Positions 43,792 through 52,841 of a DNA stretch of 64,000 bases are shown here, in pieces. The stretch spans positions 1-64,000 of the forward strand of contig NZ_SDOY01000144.1 of NCBI RefSeq assembly GCF_004117935.1, read 5' to 3'. The notes under the pieces are model-generated. The model ran no database searches and was not told the DNA's origin. It saw only the letters and a list, made by a program, of their open reading frames with translations. Positions within the stretch are counted from its first letter, which is position 1. Every line of letters begins with the position of its first letter. The translations under genes and the position numbers were made by a program. The DNA is from Streptomyces roseicoloratus (GTDB lineage: Bacteria > Actinomycetota > Actinomycetes > Streptomycetales > Streptomycetaceae).

Positions 43792-44253
43792 TCAGCCGCC
43801 GACGGACACCACGACCGCGCTCATCGGGCCGCCGGGCGTCCGGTACGTGACCTTGTCGCCCGCGTGGCGGCCGAGCAGCGCGGAGCCCAACGGGCTGTCC
43901 GAGGTCACCAGGGCGGGGTCGTCGGCGTCCGCGAGTTCGCCGAGGTGGACGGTCGACTCGCCGCCGTCCTCGAAGCGCACGGTGACCGTGCTGCCCATGC
44001 CCACCTGAACGGCGGAGGGTGCGGGTGCGGCGGTGGCCTCGCCGAGGCGCGCCTCGATCGCCTCGATCCGCCGGTCGAGGCGATCGAGCTCGTCGGCCCG
44101 CCGCAGCTCGTCGGCCTCGTCGGCCCGGTCGCCGACCGCGTCCCCGTCGCGCAGGGTGCCGGCCACCGCCCCGCGTTCGGCCCGCAGGTCGGCGAGCTCC
44201 TGCCGGAGTGCGCGGAGGCCGTCGGCACTGATGGGCTCCGGACCGTCGGTCAT
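43792..44253 (-). CDS. GreA/GreB-family elongation factor-like protein
   Basis: About 153 residues. An N-terminal coiled coil (LRALRQELADLRAERGAVAGTLRDGDAVGDRADEADELRRADELDRLDRRIEAIEARL) has acidic residues at the tip. A FKBP-like C-terminal domain (VQVGMGSTVTVRFEDGGESTVHLGELADADDPALVTSDSPLGSALLGRHAGDKVTYRTPGG) follows. It may rescue stalled polymerase or act as one of the accessory Gre-like factors common in actinobacteria. Confidence 0.85.
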   Translation of the reverse strand: MTDGPEPISADGLRALRQELADLRAERGAVAGTLRDGDAVGDRADEADELRRADELDRLDRRIEAIEARLGEATAAPAPSAVQVGMGSTVTVRFEDGGESTVHLGELADADDPALVTSDSPLGSALLGRHAGDKVTYRTPGGPMSAVVVSVGG

Positions 44254-44449
44254 ACCTGCTCCCTGCTCCTGGCTGCGCTTCGCTGTCACCGGTGGACGCA
44301 CGGTCGAAGGACCGGCGCGCTTCCATTACCGCACCGGGCACGAGACCGGGCAATCCGGTGGCGGGCGGTGTGGGCCCCGGTGGGCGGTGCGGGCGCGGCG
44401 GGAGCGGTGCGCACCGTGAGGCGGTGATCCACCGGGCTCACCCGACCGC

Positions 44450-44519
44450 CATCCCGCCCGTCGCCCCGACCGCCATCCCAACCGCCATCCCAACGGCATC
44501 CCGCCCGTCGCCCCGACCG
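44450..44519. repeat. 23-bp direct repeat between greA-like and ahpD-like genes
   Basis: An exact 23-base sequence beginning CATCCCGCCCGTC is found at 44450-44472 and 44497-44519, with shorter CGCCATCCCAAC copies between. The 278-bp gap (44254-44531) has no convincing gene. Confidence 0.6.
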
Positions 44520-44531
44520 GCACCCCGCCCG

Positions 44532-45104
44532 TCAGGCGCCCGTCGCCACCTTCTCCTCCTTCTCCTTCTCCTCTCCCGTCTCCTCCGCCGGTTCCGGCTG
44601 GATGCCCGCCAGCAGGTTGAAAGCACCGGTCAGGAGGTTGAGGGTGACCACGCCGACCAGCTCGGCGATGATCCGGTCGCTCCAGCCGTGCGCCCGCAGC
44701 TCCGCGACGTCCTCGTCGGAGAGCGCGCCCGGTTCGGCGAGGACGCGCAGGGCGACGGCGATGAGCGCCGCCTCGCGGGCGTCCGTGGACGTGCCCTGGC
44801 GGGCCAGCTCGATGTCGTCCTCCGTCAGACCTGCGGCGCGGCCCGCCGCCACGTGCGCCTCGCGGCAGGTGCCGCAGCCGATCCACTCCTGGACCGCGAG
44901 CGAGATCTTCTCGCTCAGCGGCCGCGGGATCTTCACCCGCTTCATCGCCCGGGACAGGCTCAGATAGCCCTCCAGGACGGCCGGCGAGTGGGCCATCGTG
45001 GACACCATCTCGCCGGCCGAGCCGTGCCGCTCGACGATGTCGGCGAGCAGTTCGCGCGCCTTGCCGGTCGCCTGTCCGGGTTCGAGCGCGGTCAGTCGTC
45101 GCAC
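44532..45104 (-). CDS. AhpD-like carboxymuconolactone-decarboxylase-family protein
   Basis: About 190 residues. The thiol-peroxidase motif EWIGCGTCREAH gives E73, C77, C80, H84 in the AhpD pattern ExxxCxxCxxxH. The rest is the CMD helical fold (PRPLSEKISLAVQE, DDIELARQGTSTDAREAALIAVALRVL), with a charged Glu/Lys tail. Likely a peroxide or reductant-handling enzyme. A CsoR-type palindrome lies 85 bp upstream of its start and could link it to copper or sulfur stress. Confidence 0.88.
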   Translation of the reverse strand: MRRLTALEPGQATGKARELLADIVERHGSAGEMVSTMAHSPAVLEGYLSLSRAMKRVKIPRPLSEKISLAVQEWIGCGTCREAHVAAGRAAGLTEDDIELARQGTSTDAREAALIAVALRVLAEPGALSDEDVAELRAHGWSDRIIAELVGVVTLNLLTGAFNLLAGIQPEPAEETGEEKEKEEKVATGA

Positions 45105-45121
45105 CTTGCCTCCTTGGTCGT

Positions 45122-45175
45122 ACCACAGTCATCAGTCGCACCACAGGCATCAGTGACACCACAGTCATCACGACC
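45122..45175. repeat. Three 18-bp tandem repeats upstream of the ahpD-like gene
   Basis: ACCACAGTCATCAGTCGC, ACCACAGGCATCAGTGAC and ACCACAGTCATCACGACC occupy 45122-45139, 45140-45157 and 45158-45175, between the CsoR-like palindrome and the ahpD-like start. They would lie in its 5' leader. Confidence 0.75.
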
Positions 45176-45188
45176 GCGGAGTCTCCGT

Positions 45189-45205
45189 ATACCCCTGAGG
45201 GGTAT
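45189..45205. promoter_or_regulatory. CsoR-family-like operator
   Basis: ATACCCC-TGA-GGGGTAT is a perfect 17-bp palindrome, 19 with flanking T and A. It matches the known CsoR/CstR-type half site TACCC...GGGTA. It lies 85 bp upstream of the ahpD-like gene and 52 bp upstream of the divergent HAD gene, so it could control either. Confidence 0.6.
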
Positions 45206-45256
45206 AACGCCTGAGTCGTTACGGGCGTTCCCGGCGAGGCGCTCTACGATCGAGGG

Positions 45257-45958
45257 GTGATCAAAGGCGTCATGTTCGACTTCTCCGGCACCCTGCTGCG
45301 CGTCGAGTCCATCGCCCACTGGCTGGACGCCGTCCTCGCCCGGGCCGACGTCCGGCTCTCCGGCGACGAGTTCGCCCACACCGTGGAACGGCTCACCCAC
45401 TACGGCGCCCTGCCCGGCGGGCCGTCACCGGCACGGGTGCCCGCACGGCTGGAGAAGCTCTGGCGGGAGCGCGACCTCGACGCCGAGCGGCACCGCGCCG
45501 CGTACACCGCGCTGATCCACGAGGCCGGGGTCACCGACCCCGTGCTCGCCGACGCCCTCTACGAGCGCCACAAGTGCCCCGAGGCCTGGCACCCGTACCC
45601 CGACACCGCCCGCACGCTCGGCGAACTGAGCCGCGGCGGCGTCTCGGTCGCCGTGGTCAGCAACATCGGCTGGGACCTGCGCCCGGTCTTCCGCGCCCAC
45701 GGCCTCGACGACTGGGTCGACGTCTACGCCCTGTCCTTCGAGGTCGGCGTCCAGAAGCCCGATCCCGCCATCTTCCGCTTCGCGTGCGAACGACTCGGCC
45801 TCACCCCGGCGGAGACCCTGATGGTCGGCGACGACCGCCGCGCCGACGGCGGCGCCGAAGTGCTCGGCGCCCGGGTGCACCTCGTCGACCACCTGCCCGT
45901 CGACCGCCGCCCGCACGGGCTGCTCCCGGTCTTCGGGCTGCTCGGCGACGCGGCGTAG
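45257..45958 (+). CDS. HAD-superfamily hydrolase with DxS nucleophile motif
   Basis: About 233 residues. Motif I reads FDFSGTLL: the nucleophile Asp is present, but the Asp two residues later that phosphatases use as acid is Ser, as in dehalogenase-type members. VSNIGWD, KPDPAIFRFACERL and VGDDRRAD give motifs II to IV, and an alpha-helical cap lies between. GTG start directly after CGAGG. Divergent from the ahpD-like gene. Substrate unknown. Confidence 0.85.
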   Translation: MIKGVMFDFSGTLLRVESIAHWLDAVLARADVRLSGDEFAHTVERLTHYGALPGGPSPARVPARLEKLWRERDLDAERHRAAYTALIHEAGVTDPVLADALYERHKCPEAWHPYPDTARTLGELSRGGVSVAVVSNIGWDLRPVFRAHGLDDWVDVYALSFEVGVQKPDPAIFRFACERLGLTPAETLMVGDDRRADGGAEVLGARVHLVDHLPVDRRPHGLLPVFGLLGDAA

Positions 45959-45964
45959 CCGATC

Positions 45965-46044
45965 GCCCCTCGCCCCGTGCGCCCCTCGTCCTGCGCGCCC
46001 CTTGCTCCGTGCGCCCCTCGCTCCGTGCGCCCCTCGTCCCGTGA
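45965..46044. repeat. Five 16-bp tandem repeats between convergent genes
   Basis: GCCCCTCGCCCCGTGC-like units at 45965, 45981, 45997, 46013 and 46029, each exactly 16 bases with one to three differences. They fill the space between the HAD stop and the protease terminator. Confidence 0.8.
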
Positions 46045-46070
46045 GCAGCGCGCCGGGGCGCGCTGCTCAC
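46041..46070. terminator. Perfect-stem terminator overlapping the protease stop
   Basis: GTGAGCAGCGCGCC and GGCGCGCTGCTCAC form a perfect 14-base stem with almost no loop (46041-46070). The protease stop codon (46067-46069) lies in its right arm. Confidence 0.75.
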
Positions 46071-47170
46071 ACCCAGTTGGCCTTGGCCTGTGCGAGCAGC
46101 GGATCGTCGACCAGCTCCCACAACGGCACGGCCACGTTGCCGATCCGGTAGCGGCCGCCGAAGTGGAGGCCGAGTACCCGGTGGTCCGTGAGGTCGAAGA
46201 CCGGGGAGCCGCTGTTGCCGCCGAGGGTGGAGCAGTCGTGGCGCATCACCAGGCCGCCGGGCGTGAACTCGGTGGCCGTCCCCGGCTGCAGCCGCTTCAC
46301 GTTGTAGATGTCCATGAAGATCCGCCGCATCGACTCGGGTTCGTTGCGTCGCCCGTCCCAGGCCGGATAGCCGACGACGTACACCGGCCGGCCGGGCAGG
46401 CTCGCCGGGGCGTCCGCGGCGAGCGCCAGCGGCGTCGGCAGCGGCTCGCCGTCCGGCGGAGCGATCCGCAGCAGCGCCATGTCCACGTCCGGATGGATCC
46501 CGATCACCTCGGTGACCTCGTACGGCAGCGGGCCGGCGGACGGCACCGGTCCCGGCGCCTGGTGCGCGGGCAGCTCCTCGCCGGGGTCGACCCGGGCCGT
46601 CATGCCCTCCTGGAAGGTCCAGCCGGCGTCCTCCGCGCGGCTGAACTCGGCCGCCACGTGCCGGTTGGTCATGACCGCCTCCGGCCCCACCACGAAGGCC
46701 GTGCCGATCCAGTCCAGACTGTGGTGCCCGGTGACCTCCACCCGACCCACCCGGGCGATCGACTCGCGGATCGAGTCCCGGCCGGCGTCCAGCACCGACC
46801 AGTCACCCTCCTGCGAGGCGAAGTCCTGTCCCTGCACCAGGATGGCGGGGCGGCCCTCCAGGAGGACGATCGCCTCCACCCCGAAGTACTCGTCCTCGTC
46901 GATCTCCTCCGCCCGGCCCTCGGCCAGCTTCTCCAGACCGGTCACACCGGACTCCAGGACCCGGGCGCGCTCCTCCTGGGCGAACCGGCCGATCTCGGCG
47001 GCCGGGGCGACGCCGGGCGGCAGCTCCTCGGCGGACTCCTGGATCACCAGCTCCTGTTCGAGCCGGCCACGCACCCGCGCGGCCACCTCGCCCAGGTCAC
47101 CGAAGACCTGCTCGGGGCCGGTCGCGACCGGCGAGCCGCTGTGCGAGCCGCTGCGTGATCCGTAGCGCAT
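46067..47170 (-). CDS. Trypsin-like serine protease, intracellular
   Basis: About 367 residues without signal peptide. Residues 1-145 are a mostly helical, acidic region (LGEVAARVRGRLEQELVIQESAEELPPGVAPAAEIGRFAQEERARVLESG). The protease domain has His171 in AVMTNRHVA, Asp230 in HPDVDMALLRI and Ser320 in STLGGNSGSPVF, a complete triad. It sits 92 bp downstream of, and on the same strand as, the giant NTPase-protease gene, and may be its partner or substrate. Cytoplasmic trypsins with such N-terminal extensions are known in bacterial conflict systems. Confidence 0.85.
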   Translation of the reverse strand: MRYGSRSGSHSGSPVATGPEQVFGDLGEVAARVRGRLEQELVIQESAEELPPGVAPAAEIGRFAQEERARVLESGVTGLEKLAEGRAEEIDEDEYFGVEAIVLLEGRPAILVQGQDFASQEGDWSVLDAGRDSIRESIARVGRVEVTGHHSLDWIGTAFVVGPEAVMTNRHVAAEFSRAEDAGWTFQEGMTARVDPGEELPAHQAPGPVPSAGPLPYEVTEVIGIHPDVDMALLRIAPPDGEPLPTPLALAADAPASLPGRPVYVVGYPAWDGRRNEPESMRRIFMDIYNVKRLQPGTATEFTPGGLVMRHDCSTLGGNSGSPVFDLTDHRVLGLHFGGRYRIGNVAVPLWELVDDPLLAQAKANWV

Positions 47171-47215
47171 CTCCCGTCACCTCCACCTGTCACCCTCGTC
47201 TGTCGTCCGGCGACG

Positions 47216-47254
47216 GTGTCCGCCGGCCGTGTCCGCCGGCCGTGTTCGCCGACC
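47216..47254. repeat. Three 13-bp tandem repeats between the two protease genes
   Basis: GTGTCCGCCGGCC at 47216-47228 and 47229-47241 and GTGTTCGCCGACC at 47242-47254, in the 92-bp gap. Confidence 0.65.
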
Positions 47255-47262
47255 GCCGTCCG

Positions 47263-50200
47263 TCACAGCTCGGACTCGTGCGGCAGCGCCGCCTGTGCCG
47301 TCATGATCTCCTCGTACAACTCGGGTGCGTGCTCCCGGAGATGGGAGAGGATCCGGCTCATCTGGGTGCCGACGTTGACCACCGCCGTCGTCCGTCCCTG
47401 GTAGTCGAGGTCGCTGACCCGGCGCGCCCCGCGGTGCAGGGCGACGACCGTCCAGCGGTCGGTGAAGACGGGCGAGCCGGAGGAACCGCCCTGCGTGTCG
47501 GTGAAGTAGGCGAGGTTCTTCTCGTCCGCCTGGTACACCAGGTTGTTGCGCAGTGCGACCCGCTTGGGCATGCCTTTGGGATGCTGGATGATGTTGACCG
47601 CCTGCGGGGCGTTCCCCTGTGTCTCGCACGGCGCCGTCGCCACCCGCAGCACCATCCGCTCGGGCTGTGCCGCCGTCAGGCGCAGGACGGCGTAGTCGAG
47701 TTCCTCGTCCCAGGCGACGAGACCGGCGGCCGTGGCCTCCTCGGTCTCGGCCTGGTCGGCGCCGTAGTCGAAGCGCGAGCGGGAGTTGCGCACCTGGAGC
47801 TGGAGGTCCTCCTCCGCGACCCGCTTGCGGCCGCCGCCGATGCCGTTGCGGGCGTTCACCACATGGTGGTTGGTGACGAGCAGCCCCGGTGCGATCAGCC
47901 AGCCGGTGCCGACGTGCGGGTACGAGGGATGGAGCTGTCGCCCCGACTCGTACGGCGGCACGGTGACCCGCGCGACGGCCGCGCCGGCCACGAAGCCCTC
48001 GTACAGGAACTCGAAGGGCACCATGTCGTCCCGGACGACGATCTCCTCCTTGAACTCCGCGGACAGGAACTCGTCCGGCAGCTCCGGCTCGCCCGCCGCG
48101 TCCCGCACCACATGGTCGAGGGCCCGCTGGAAGACGGCGACCGCGCCGAGGTCGGCGGCCAGCCCGATGGCGTTGCGCAGCCACAGCTCCAGCGGCACCT
48201 CGCCCTCCAAGAGTCGCTCCACCCGGTTCATCGTCCGCAGGTCGGACTGGAGCTGACGGAACGGCGTCGGCTGCGGCAGCAGCGCCATCCAGAAGTGCTC
48301 CTTGACGCCCGCGAACAGTCGGCCGCGCAGCGCCCGGTCGGCGAGGCCCGCCTCCATGGCCGCGTTCTCCACGCCGAGCAACCCGTCGGACGACAGGTAC
48401 GGTTCGTCCCGCCACGCCGCCTCGGCCTGGTCCGGCGGCGGAGTGAGCCCCACCAGGTCCGTGCCGCCGGGCACCGGCCCGTATCCCGGGCCGCTGCCGC
48501 GGTCCCGCAGCGCCGAGCCGGCGTCGACGGCGGCGGCCACGCCCAGAAGGAGATCGCCGCTGCGGTCCTCGAGCGTCAGCGCCCGCCAGGCCAGGCTGTC
48601 CAGGGTGCCGTGCCGCCGTGCCTCCCGCAGCGCCTGCTCGACCTGGTCGGGCGGCATCGGCGGAGCGGGGGCGACGATGCCCGACGCGCCCGCCGCCCCG
48701 CGGCCCGTCGCCCGGGCGCCCGCCGCGGCCGACTCCAGGATGCGGGCCAGGGGTTCACGCAGCTGCGGTTCCTCGGCCATCGCCGTGTCGAACCAGCCGG
48801 CCAGCGCCGAGACCACCGCCTCGTCGTCCTCCGGCAGCCCCACGAGGCGCAGCGTGCGCGCGAGTGCCGGCGGGTCGACCCGGCAGGCCGAGACCGCCGC
48901 CGCGCGGGCCAGCGCCGGCTGCCGGGCGAGGTCCTCGTCGGCGAGTCCGCGCAGCCGCCGGGCGAGCCGGGCGTCCGTCTCCTCCGAGTTCGTGTTCGCG
49001 GCGGCGGCCAGCCGGGACCGGGCCACGAGCACGCCGATCGACTCGTAGGGCAGCCCGAGCCCCGCCGCCACGGCCTCCGCCTCCTGGAGGTCCCGGTCGG
49101 CGTCGGCGAAGTCGCCCGCGTCCTGCGCGAGCCGCGCGGACAGCTGCAGCAGCTCCAGGCGGGTCTCCGCGCAGCCGGCCTCCTCCGCACGGTCCACCGC
49201 CCGCTCGGCCGTCTCCCGCGCGTCCTCCGCCCGCCCCGAACGCGCCCGGGTCTCCACGAGCAGGGCGTGCAGCCTGCTGCACGGTGTCCACGGCTGCCGC
49301 TCGGCGAGCCGCTGCGCGGCGGCCTCCACATAGCCCTGGGTGAGCAGGTCCTCCACCTCGCGGGCGGTGATCCGCTCCCAGTCCTCCTGGTCGGCCTCGG
49401 CCATGATCTGGTCCGGTACGTGTCCGCCGATCCGGCCGAGCAGGAAGGCCGCCGAACGCGGCGCCATGTCACGCTCCGCGCCCGCCAGATGGTGCTCCAC
49501 GCCCGACAGCCAACGCGCCTCGACCGTACGGGGGTTCTCGCCGAGCCGCAGCCGGTGGTAGATCTCCTCCGCCCGGTCGCGGACGGTGTCGCGGGCCGCG
49601 TACCAGGCGACCGCGCGGGTGTCGACCGCGCGCATCAGATCGGTCCGCGCGCCGTCGGAGAGCCGCAGCATGATCGAGCGCAGGTCGGGCCGGTGCCGGA
49701 TCGTCCGCGGCCCCGCCGACTCCATCAGGTCCAGTCGCGAGGTCAGCAGCCCGAACAGCCGCCCCGCCTCCGCCACGGTCGGCTCGGCGAGCCCGGCGGG
49801 CTCCGCGAGCACCTCGCGCACCAGCTCCGGCGTGATGACCCGCAGCGCGAGGCCCGCCTGGACGAGCGCCCGGACGTCCGGGTCGGCGATGTGCTTGAGC
49901 AGCCGGTCGTACAGCGTGCCCTGGATCAGCATCTGGTCCACGCTGTTGTGCAGCCGCCGCCGCGGCGTCAGACCGCGCAGCAGCTCGCCCAGCGAGTCGG
50001 CGTCCTCGCCCAGCGAGACCGCGGTACGGGCGGCGAGCCTGAGGCTCAGGGGATGGCCGCCGACCTGCGCGTACAGACTGCGCGCCACGGCCTCGTCGTC
50101 GACGCCCGAGGACATCAGGAGGTCCACGGAGGCCTGCTCGTCGAGGTCCCCGAGCTCCATGGTGCGCGGTGCCAGGACCCGGGCCGGGTGGTCGATGGGC

Positions 50201-52659
50201 GCCCGGCCGGTCACGATGAACCGCAGCCGCGGGTACGCGGAGCGCAGCGCCGTCCACACCGCCCACATGCGGGAGATGAGCGGCGAACCGCGGTACTGCG
50301 CCTCCTCGAACGAGTCGACCGCGATGACCAGCGGCGGCTCCATCGTGCCCGGCGGCGGGGCGGCCGCCTTGGCGACCAGGTTCGCCAGCTCGCGGGCGAG
50401 GTCCTGCTCGCGGGCGCTGGCCCGGGCGTGGAATCCGGCCGAGTAGTCGCGGCCGTAGGTGGCGCGGGTCGCGGAGAGCCGCGACAGCTCGTCGAGCTCG
50501 TTGCGCTCGCCGCGCTGGACGCTGGCGGTCACGCCGCACCGGTCGGCGAGCGAGTCGAAGGCCTCCCGGTGGTCCGGGTACTGGATGCCCAGCTGCCGGG
50601 CCGACTCGGCGATGACGGTGGCCGGTTCCTGGATCGACAGCGTCGGGCGCTCGAAGTCGATGTAGGCGAAGGGGAATCCGTCGGGAGCGGCCTCGCGCAG
50701 GCTGTCGAGGAGGAAGCGGGCGAGCAGGGTGCTCTTCCCCACGCCGCCGATGCCGTGCAGCAGCACGGGCGGCTCGGCGGGCTCGGTCGGCAGCGCGATG
50801 TAGGCGCGCAGCGCGTCGAGTTCACGCGAACGTCCGTGCATGGTGTCACGGACGAGTAGGCGCAACGGCTGGAGCAGCCGGGCCCGCTCCAGCCGTCGCT
50901 GCAGGTCCTCGACGGTCGGCAACAGTCCCGCGGTTCCCGGCACCTGCTCCAGCCAGAGCACCGCCTGAAGGACGTCGGACAGCCTCTCCACGTCGGCGTC
51001 GGCGAGCAGGACGTCCGCCGCGGTGGCGGGCGTGGGGACGGCTGCGGAGCCGGGCGGGGGGACGGCCGCGGAGCCGGACGGGGGGACGGCCGCCGTGTCC
51101 GGTACGCCGCCGGCGGGCGTCGCCGCCCCGTCCGGCGCGCCGCCCCGCGCCTCCGTCTCCGCCAGCAGGGCCAGTGCGGCGCGTTCCACGCCCGCGTCCG
51201 CCGGCAGGGTGCCGGCGTTGGCGGCGAGGGCCGCGCGGGCGGCCGAGGGGCCCGCGAGGCCGCGCAGGGTCTCCGTGCGGACCTCCGGGGTCAGCACCCA
51301 CCGCACGGAGCGCTGCGGCGTGGCGAGCGCCGTGCAGTCGTCGACGAGTTCCAGGGCGGCCCGGCCGCTCGCCTCCCGTTCGCCGGGCAGCCGCAGCTCC
51401 ATAGGGTCGAACGCGTCCAGCAGGCACGCGGCCTCCCGGTAGGCGCGGCGCAGCTCGGGCAGGGCGGCCACGACGGGCGCCGCAGGGGAGCGCAGCCCGG
51501 TCCTGAGCCGGTCGGCGAAGTCCTCGCCGGGCCCCAGGCGCAGATGGATCCGTACCGCCTCCTCCACCGCCGTGCACAGCCGCCGCATGTAACTCTCGCC
51601 GGGATCGGCCGAGTCGACCGCCCGCAGCACCTCCGTCACGGTCCTCTCCACGAGCCCGGGCGGAAGCTCGGCGTCGGGAACGCCGGAGGTCTCGCGGAAG
51701 AACCGGTCGAAGAAGTCACGCAGTTCGTCGGGACCGGCCGGGACCGCCGTGTCGTGACACTCGTTCAGCCGTATGTCGTACGGGAGTTGGTGCAGGGTGG
51801 TGGAGTAGCCGAGCAGCACCAGGCGCGGCACGGTCTCCTTGCGCACCGGCGTGTGCTCATAGATCGCGAGCGCGAGCTTGCCGACGCAGTCGAAGACGTC
51901 CGAGTTCGGGTCGAGTGCGTCGCACTCGTCGAGCACCAGCCAGAACCGGTCCTCGGCGGCCGTCGCCCGGCTCACGATCCGGTGCACCGCGTCGTCGATC
52001 GTGGGCAGTGGATCGTTCAACCGTGTCGGGTTCAACGGGAATCCGTCGGCCTCCGGGCCCGCCACGAACTCCCAGAGCCGCGCCACGAGCCGCTCCGCCG
52101 TCGACGTCCGCGTCAGCGTCACCCGCACCGGGCGGAACCCGCTGTGCTGCCCCAGATGCCGGATCAGCCGATACGTGTACGAGCGGCCGCTGCCCGGCTC
52201 GCCGTCCACCACCAGCACCGTCTGCTCCGGGTCCGCCACGAACCCGCGCAGCGTGCGGCGCAGCTCCGCACGGTCGATGAACACCTCGGTGCCGTGCCGC
52301 AGGACGACCGCCTCGTAGGGGTCCCGCGCCCCGTGCCGTGCCTCTTCGTCCTCGCGCAGCCGGCCGAGCAGCGCCCGTACCTCCATGCCGCGCCCCACGG
52401 CGTCGGTCGCGTCGAGCCGGTCGAGGACGTCAAGCCGGGCCAGCGCGTCGAGGAGCCTGCGCTGGTGCGTGATGTCCCGTCGTGCCGCGCCCACCACGAC
52501 CCGGGCGTTGGCGTCGCGGTCCGGAGTCAGCGGGAGATCCGCCACGAAGTCCGTGGTCAGGGGGGTGCGGAGCAGCCTGGACCGGGGATCGGGATCGTCG
52601 AGGAGATGGTCCCGCACCCAGCGGGTGACGAGGCCCCACTCCGTCTCGGTGAGCGGCAT
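47263..52659 (-). CDS. Giant two-NTPase protein with C-terminal trypsin-like protease
   Basis: About 1798 residues. N-terminal about 85: small helical domain like effector-associated domains. About 110-420: AAA/ORC-type ATPase (Walker A GEPGSGRS, Walker B FWLVLDECDAL). Then a Pro/Ala linker, and about 630-1000 a STAND/NACHT-like NTPase (HGIGGVGKSTLLARFLLDSL; LVIAVDSFEEAQ) and winged helices. About 1080-1330: TPR-like helices. About 1490-1560: an EAD1-like segment (TPFRQLQSDLRTMNRVERLLEGEVPLELWLRNAI). The end is a trypsin fold with His near 1599 (VTNHHVV), Asp near 1655 (ELDYAVLRL) and Ser near 1727 (GGSSGSPVF). The ATG at 52659 is preferred over one 39 bases earlier. Sensing by the NTPases would unleash proteolysis. 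Confidence 0.88.
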   Translation of the reverse strand: MPLTETEWGLVTRWVRDHLLDDPDPRSRLLRTPLTTDFVADLPLTPDRDANARVVVGAARRDITHQRRLLDALARLDVLDRLDATDAVGRGMEVRALLGRLREDEEARHGARDPYEAVVLRHGTEVFIDRAELRRTLRGFVADPEQTVLVVDGEPGSGRSYTYRLIRHLGQHSGFRPVRVTLTRTSTAERLVARLWEFVAGPEADGFPLNPTRLNDPLPTIDDAVHRIVSRATAAEDRFWLVLDECDALDPNSDVFDCVGKLALAIYEHTPVRKETVPRLVLLGYSTTLHQLPYDIRLNECHDTAVPAGPDELRDFFDRFFRETSGVPDAELPPGLVERTVTEVLRAVDSADPGESYMRRLCTAVEEAVRIHLRLGPGEDFADRLRTGLRSPAAPVVAALPELRRAYREAACLLDAFDPMELRLPGEREASGRAALELVDDCTALATPQRSVRWVLTPEVRTETLRGLAGPSAARAALAANAGTLPADAGVERAALALLAETEARGGAPDGAATPAGGVPDTAAVPPSGSAAVPPPGSAAVPTPATAADVLLADADVERLSDVLQAVLWLEQVPGTAGLLPTVEDLQRRLERARLLQPLRLLVRDTMHGRSRELDALRAYIALPTEPAEPPVLLHGIGGVGKSTLLARFLLDSLREAAPDGFPFAYIDFERPTLSIQEPATVIAESARQLGIQYPDHREAFDSLADRCGVTASVQRGERNELDELSRLSATRATYGRDYSAGFHARASAREQDLARELANLVAKAAAPPPGTMEPPLVIAVDSFEEAQYRGSPLISRMWAVWTALRSAYPRLRFIVTGRAPIDHPARVLAPRTMELGDLDEQASVDLLMSSGVDDEAVARSLYAQVGGHPLSLRLAARTAVSLGEDADSLGELLRGLTPRRRLHNSVDQMLIQGTLYDRLLKHIADPDVRALVQAGLALRVITPELVREVLAEPAGLAEPTVAEAGRLFGLLTSRLDLMESAGPRTIRHRPDLRSIMLRLSDGARTDLMRAVDTRAVAWYAARDTVRDRAEEIYHRLRLGENPRTVEARWLSGVEHHLAGAERDMAPRSAAFLLGRIGGHVPDQIMAEADQEDWERITAREVEDLLTQGYVEAAAQRLAERQPWTPCSRLHALLVETRARSGRAEDARETAERAVDRAEEAGCAETRLELLQLSARLAQDAGDFADADRDLQEAEAVAAGLGLPYESIGVLVARSRLAAAANTNSEETDARLARRLRGLADEDLARQPALARAAAVSACRVDPPALARTLRLVGLPEDDEAVVSALAGWFDTAMAEEPQLREPLARILESAAAGARATGRGAAGASGIVAPAPPMPPDQVEQALREARRHGTLDSLAWRALTLEDRSGDLLLGVAAAVDAGSALRDRGSGPGYGPVPGGTDLVGLTPPPDQAEAAWRDEPYLSSDGLLGVENAAMEAGLADRALRGRLFAGVKEHFWMALLPQPTPFRQLQSDLRTMNRVERLLEGEVPLELWLRNAIGLAADLGAVAVFQRALDHVVRDAAGEPELPDEFLSAEFKEEIVVRDDMVPFEFLYEGFVAGAAVARVTVPPYESGRQLHPSYPHVGTGWLIAPGLLVTNHHVVNARNGIGGGRKRVAEEDLQLQVRNSRSRFDYGADQAETEEATAAGLVAWDEELDYAVLRLTAAQPERMVLRVATAPCETQGNAPQAVNIIQHPKGMPKRVALRNNLVYQADEKNLAYFTDTQGGSSGSPVFTDRWTVVALHRGARRVSDLDYQGRTTAVVNVGTQMSRILSHLREHAPELYEEIMTAQAALPHESEL

Positions 52660-52841
52660 GACGCACCTGCCCGGGTGTCCCTGCGCCGATGGGGACACAC
52701 CTGCTCGCTGCTGTCATCGTCCCGCCGGGCGCGGGCACCCGCAATCGCTGCGGGCGCCCGCGCACCGGCTCCGGCCGCGCTCCTCCGCGCCGCGCCGCCC
52801 CAGTCCGACATTGCGCGGCCCCAGGCCGTCATCGTGACGGC

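Noticed and set aside
47155..50859. 1234-codon plus-strand open frame
   Set aside because: Antisense to the giant NTPase-protease gene; composition is Arg/Gln/His-rich with no recognisable domain.
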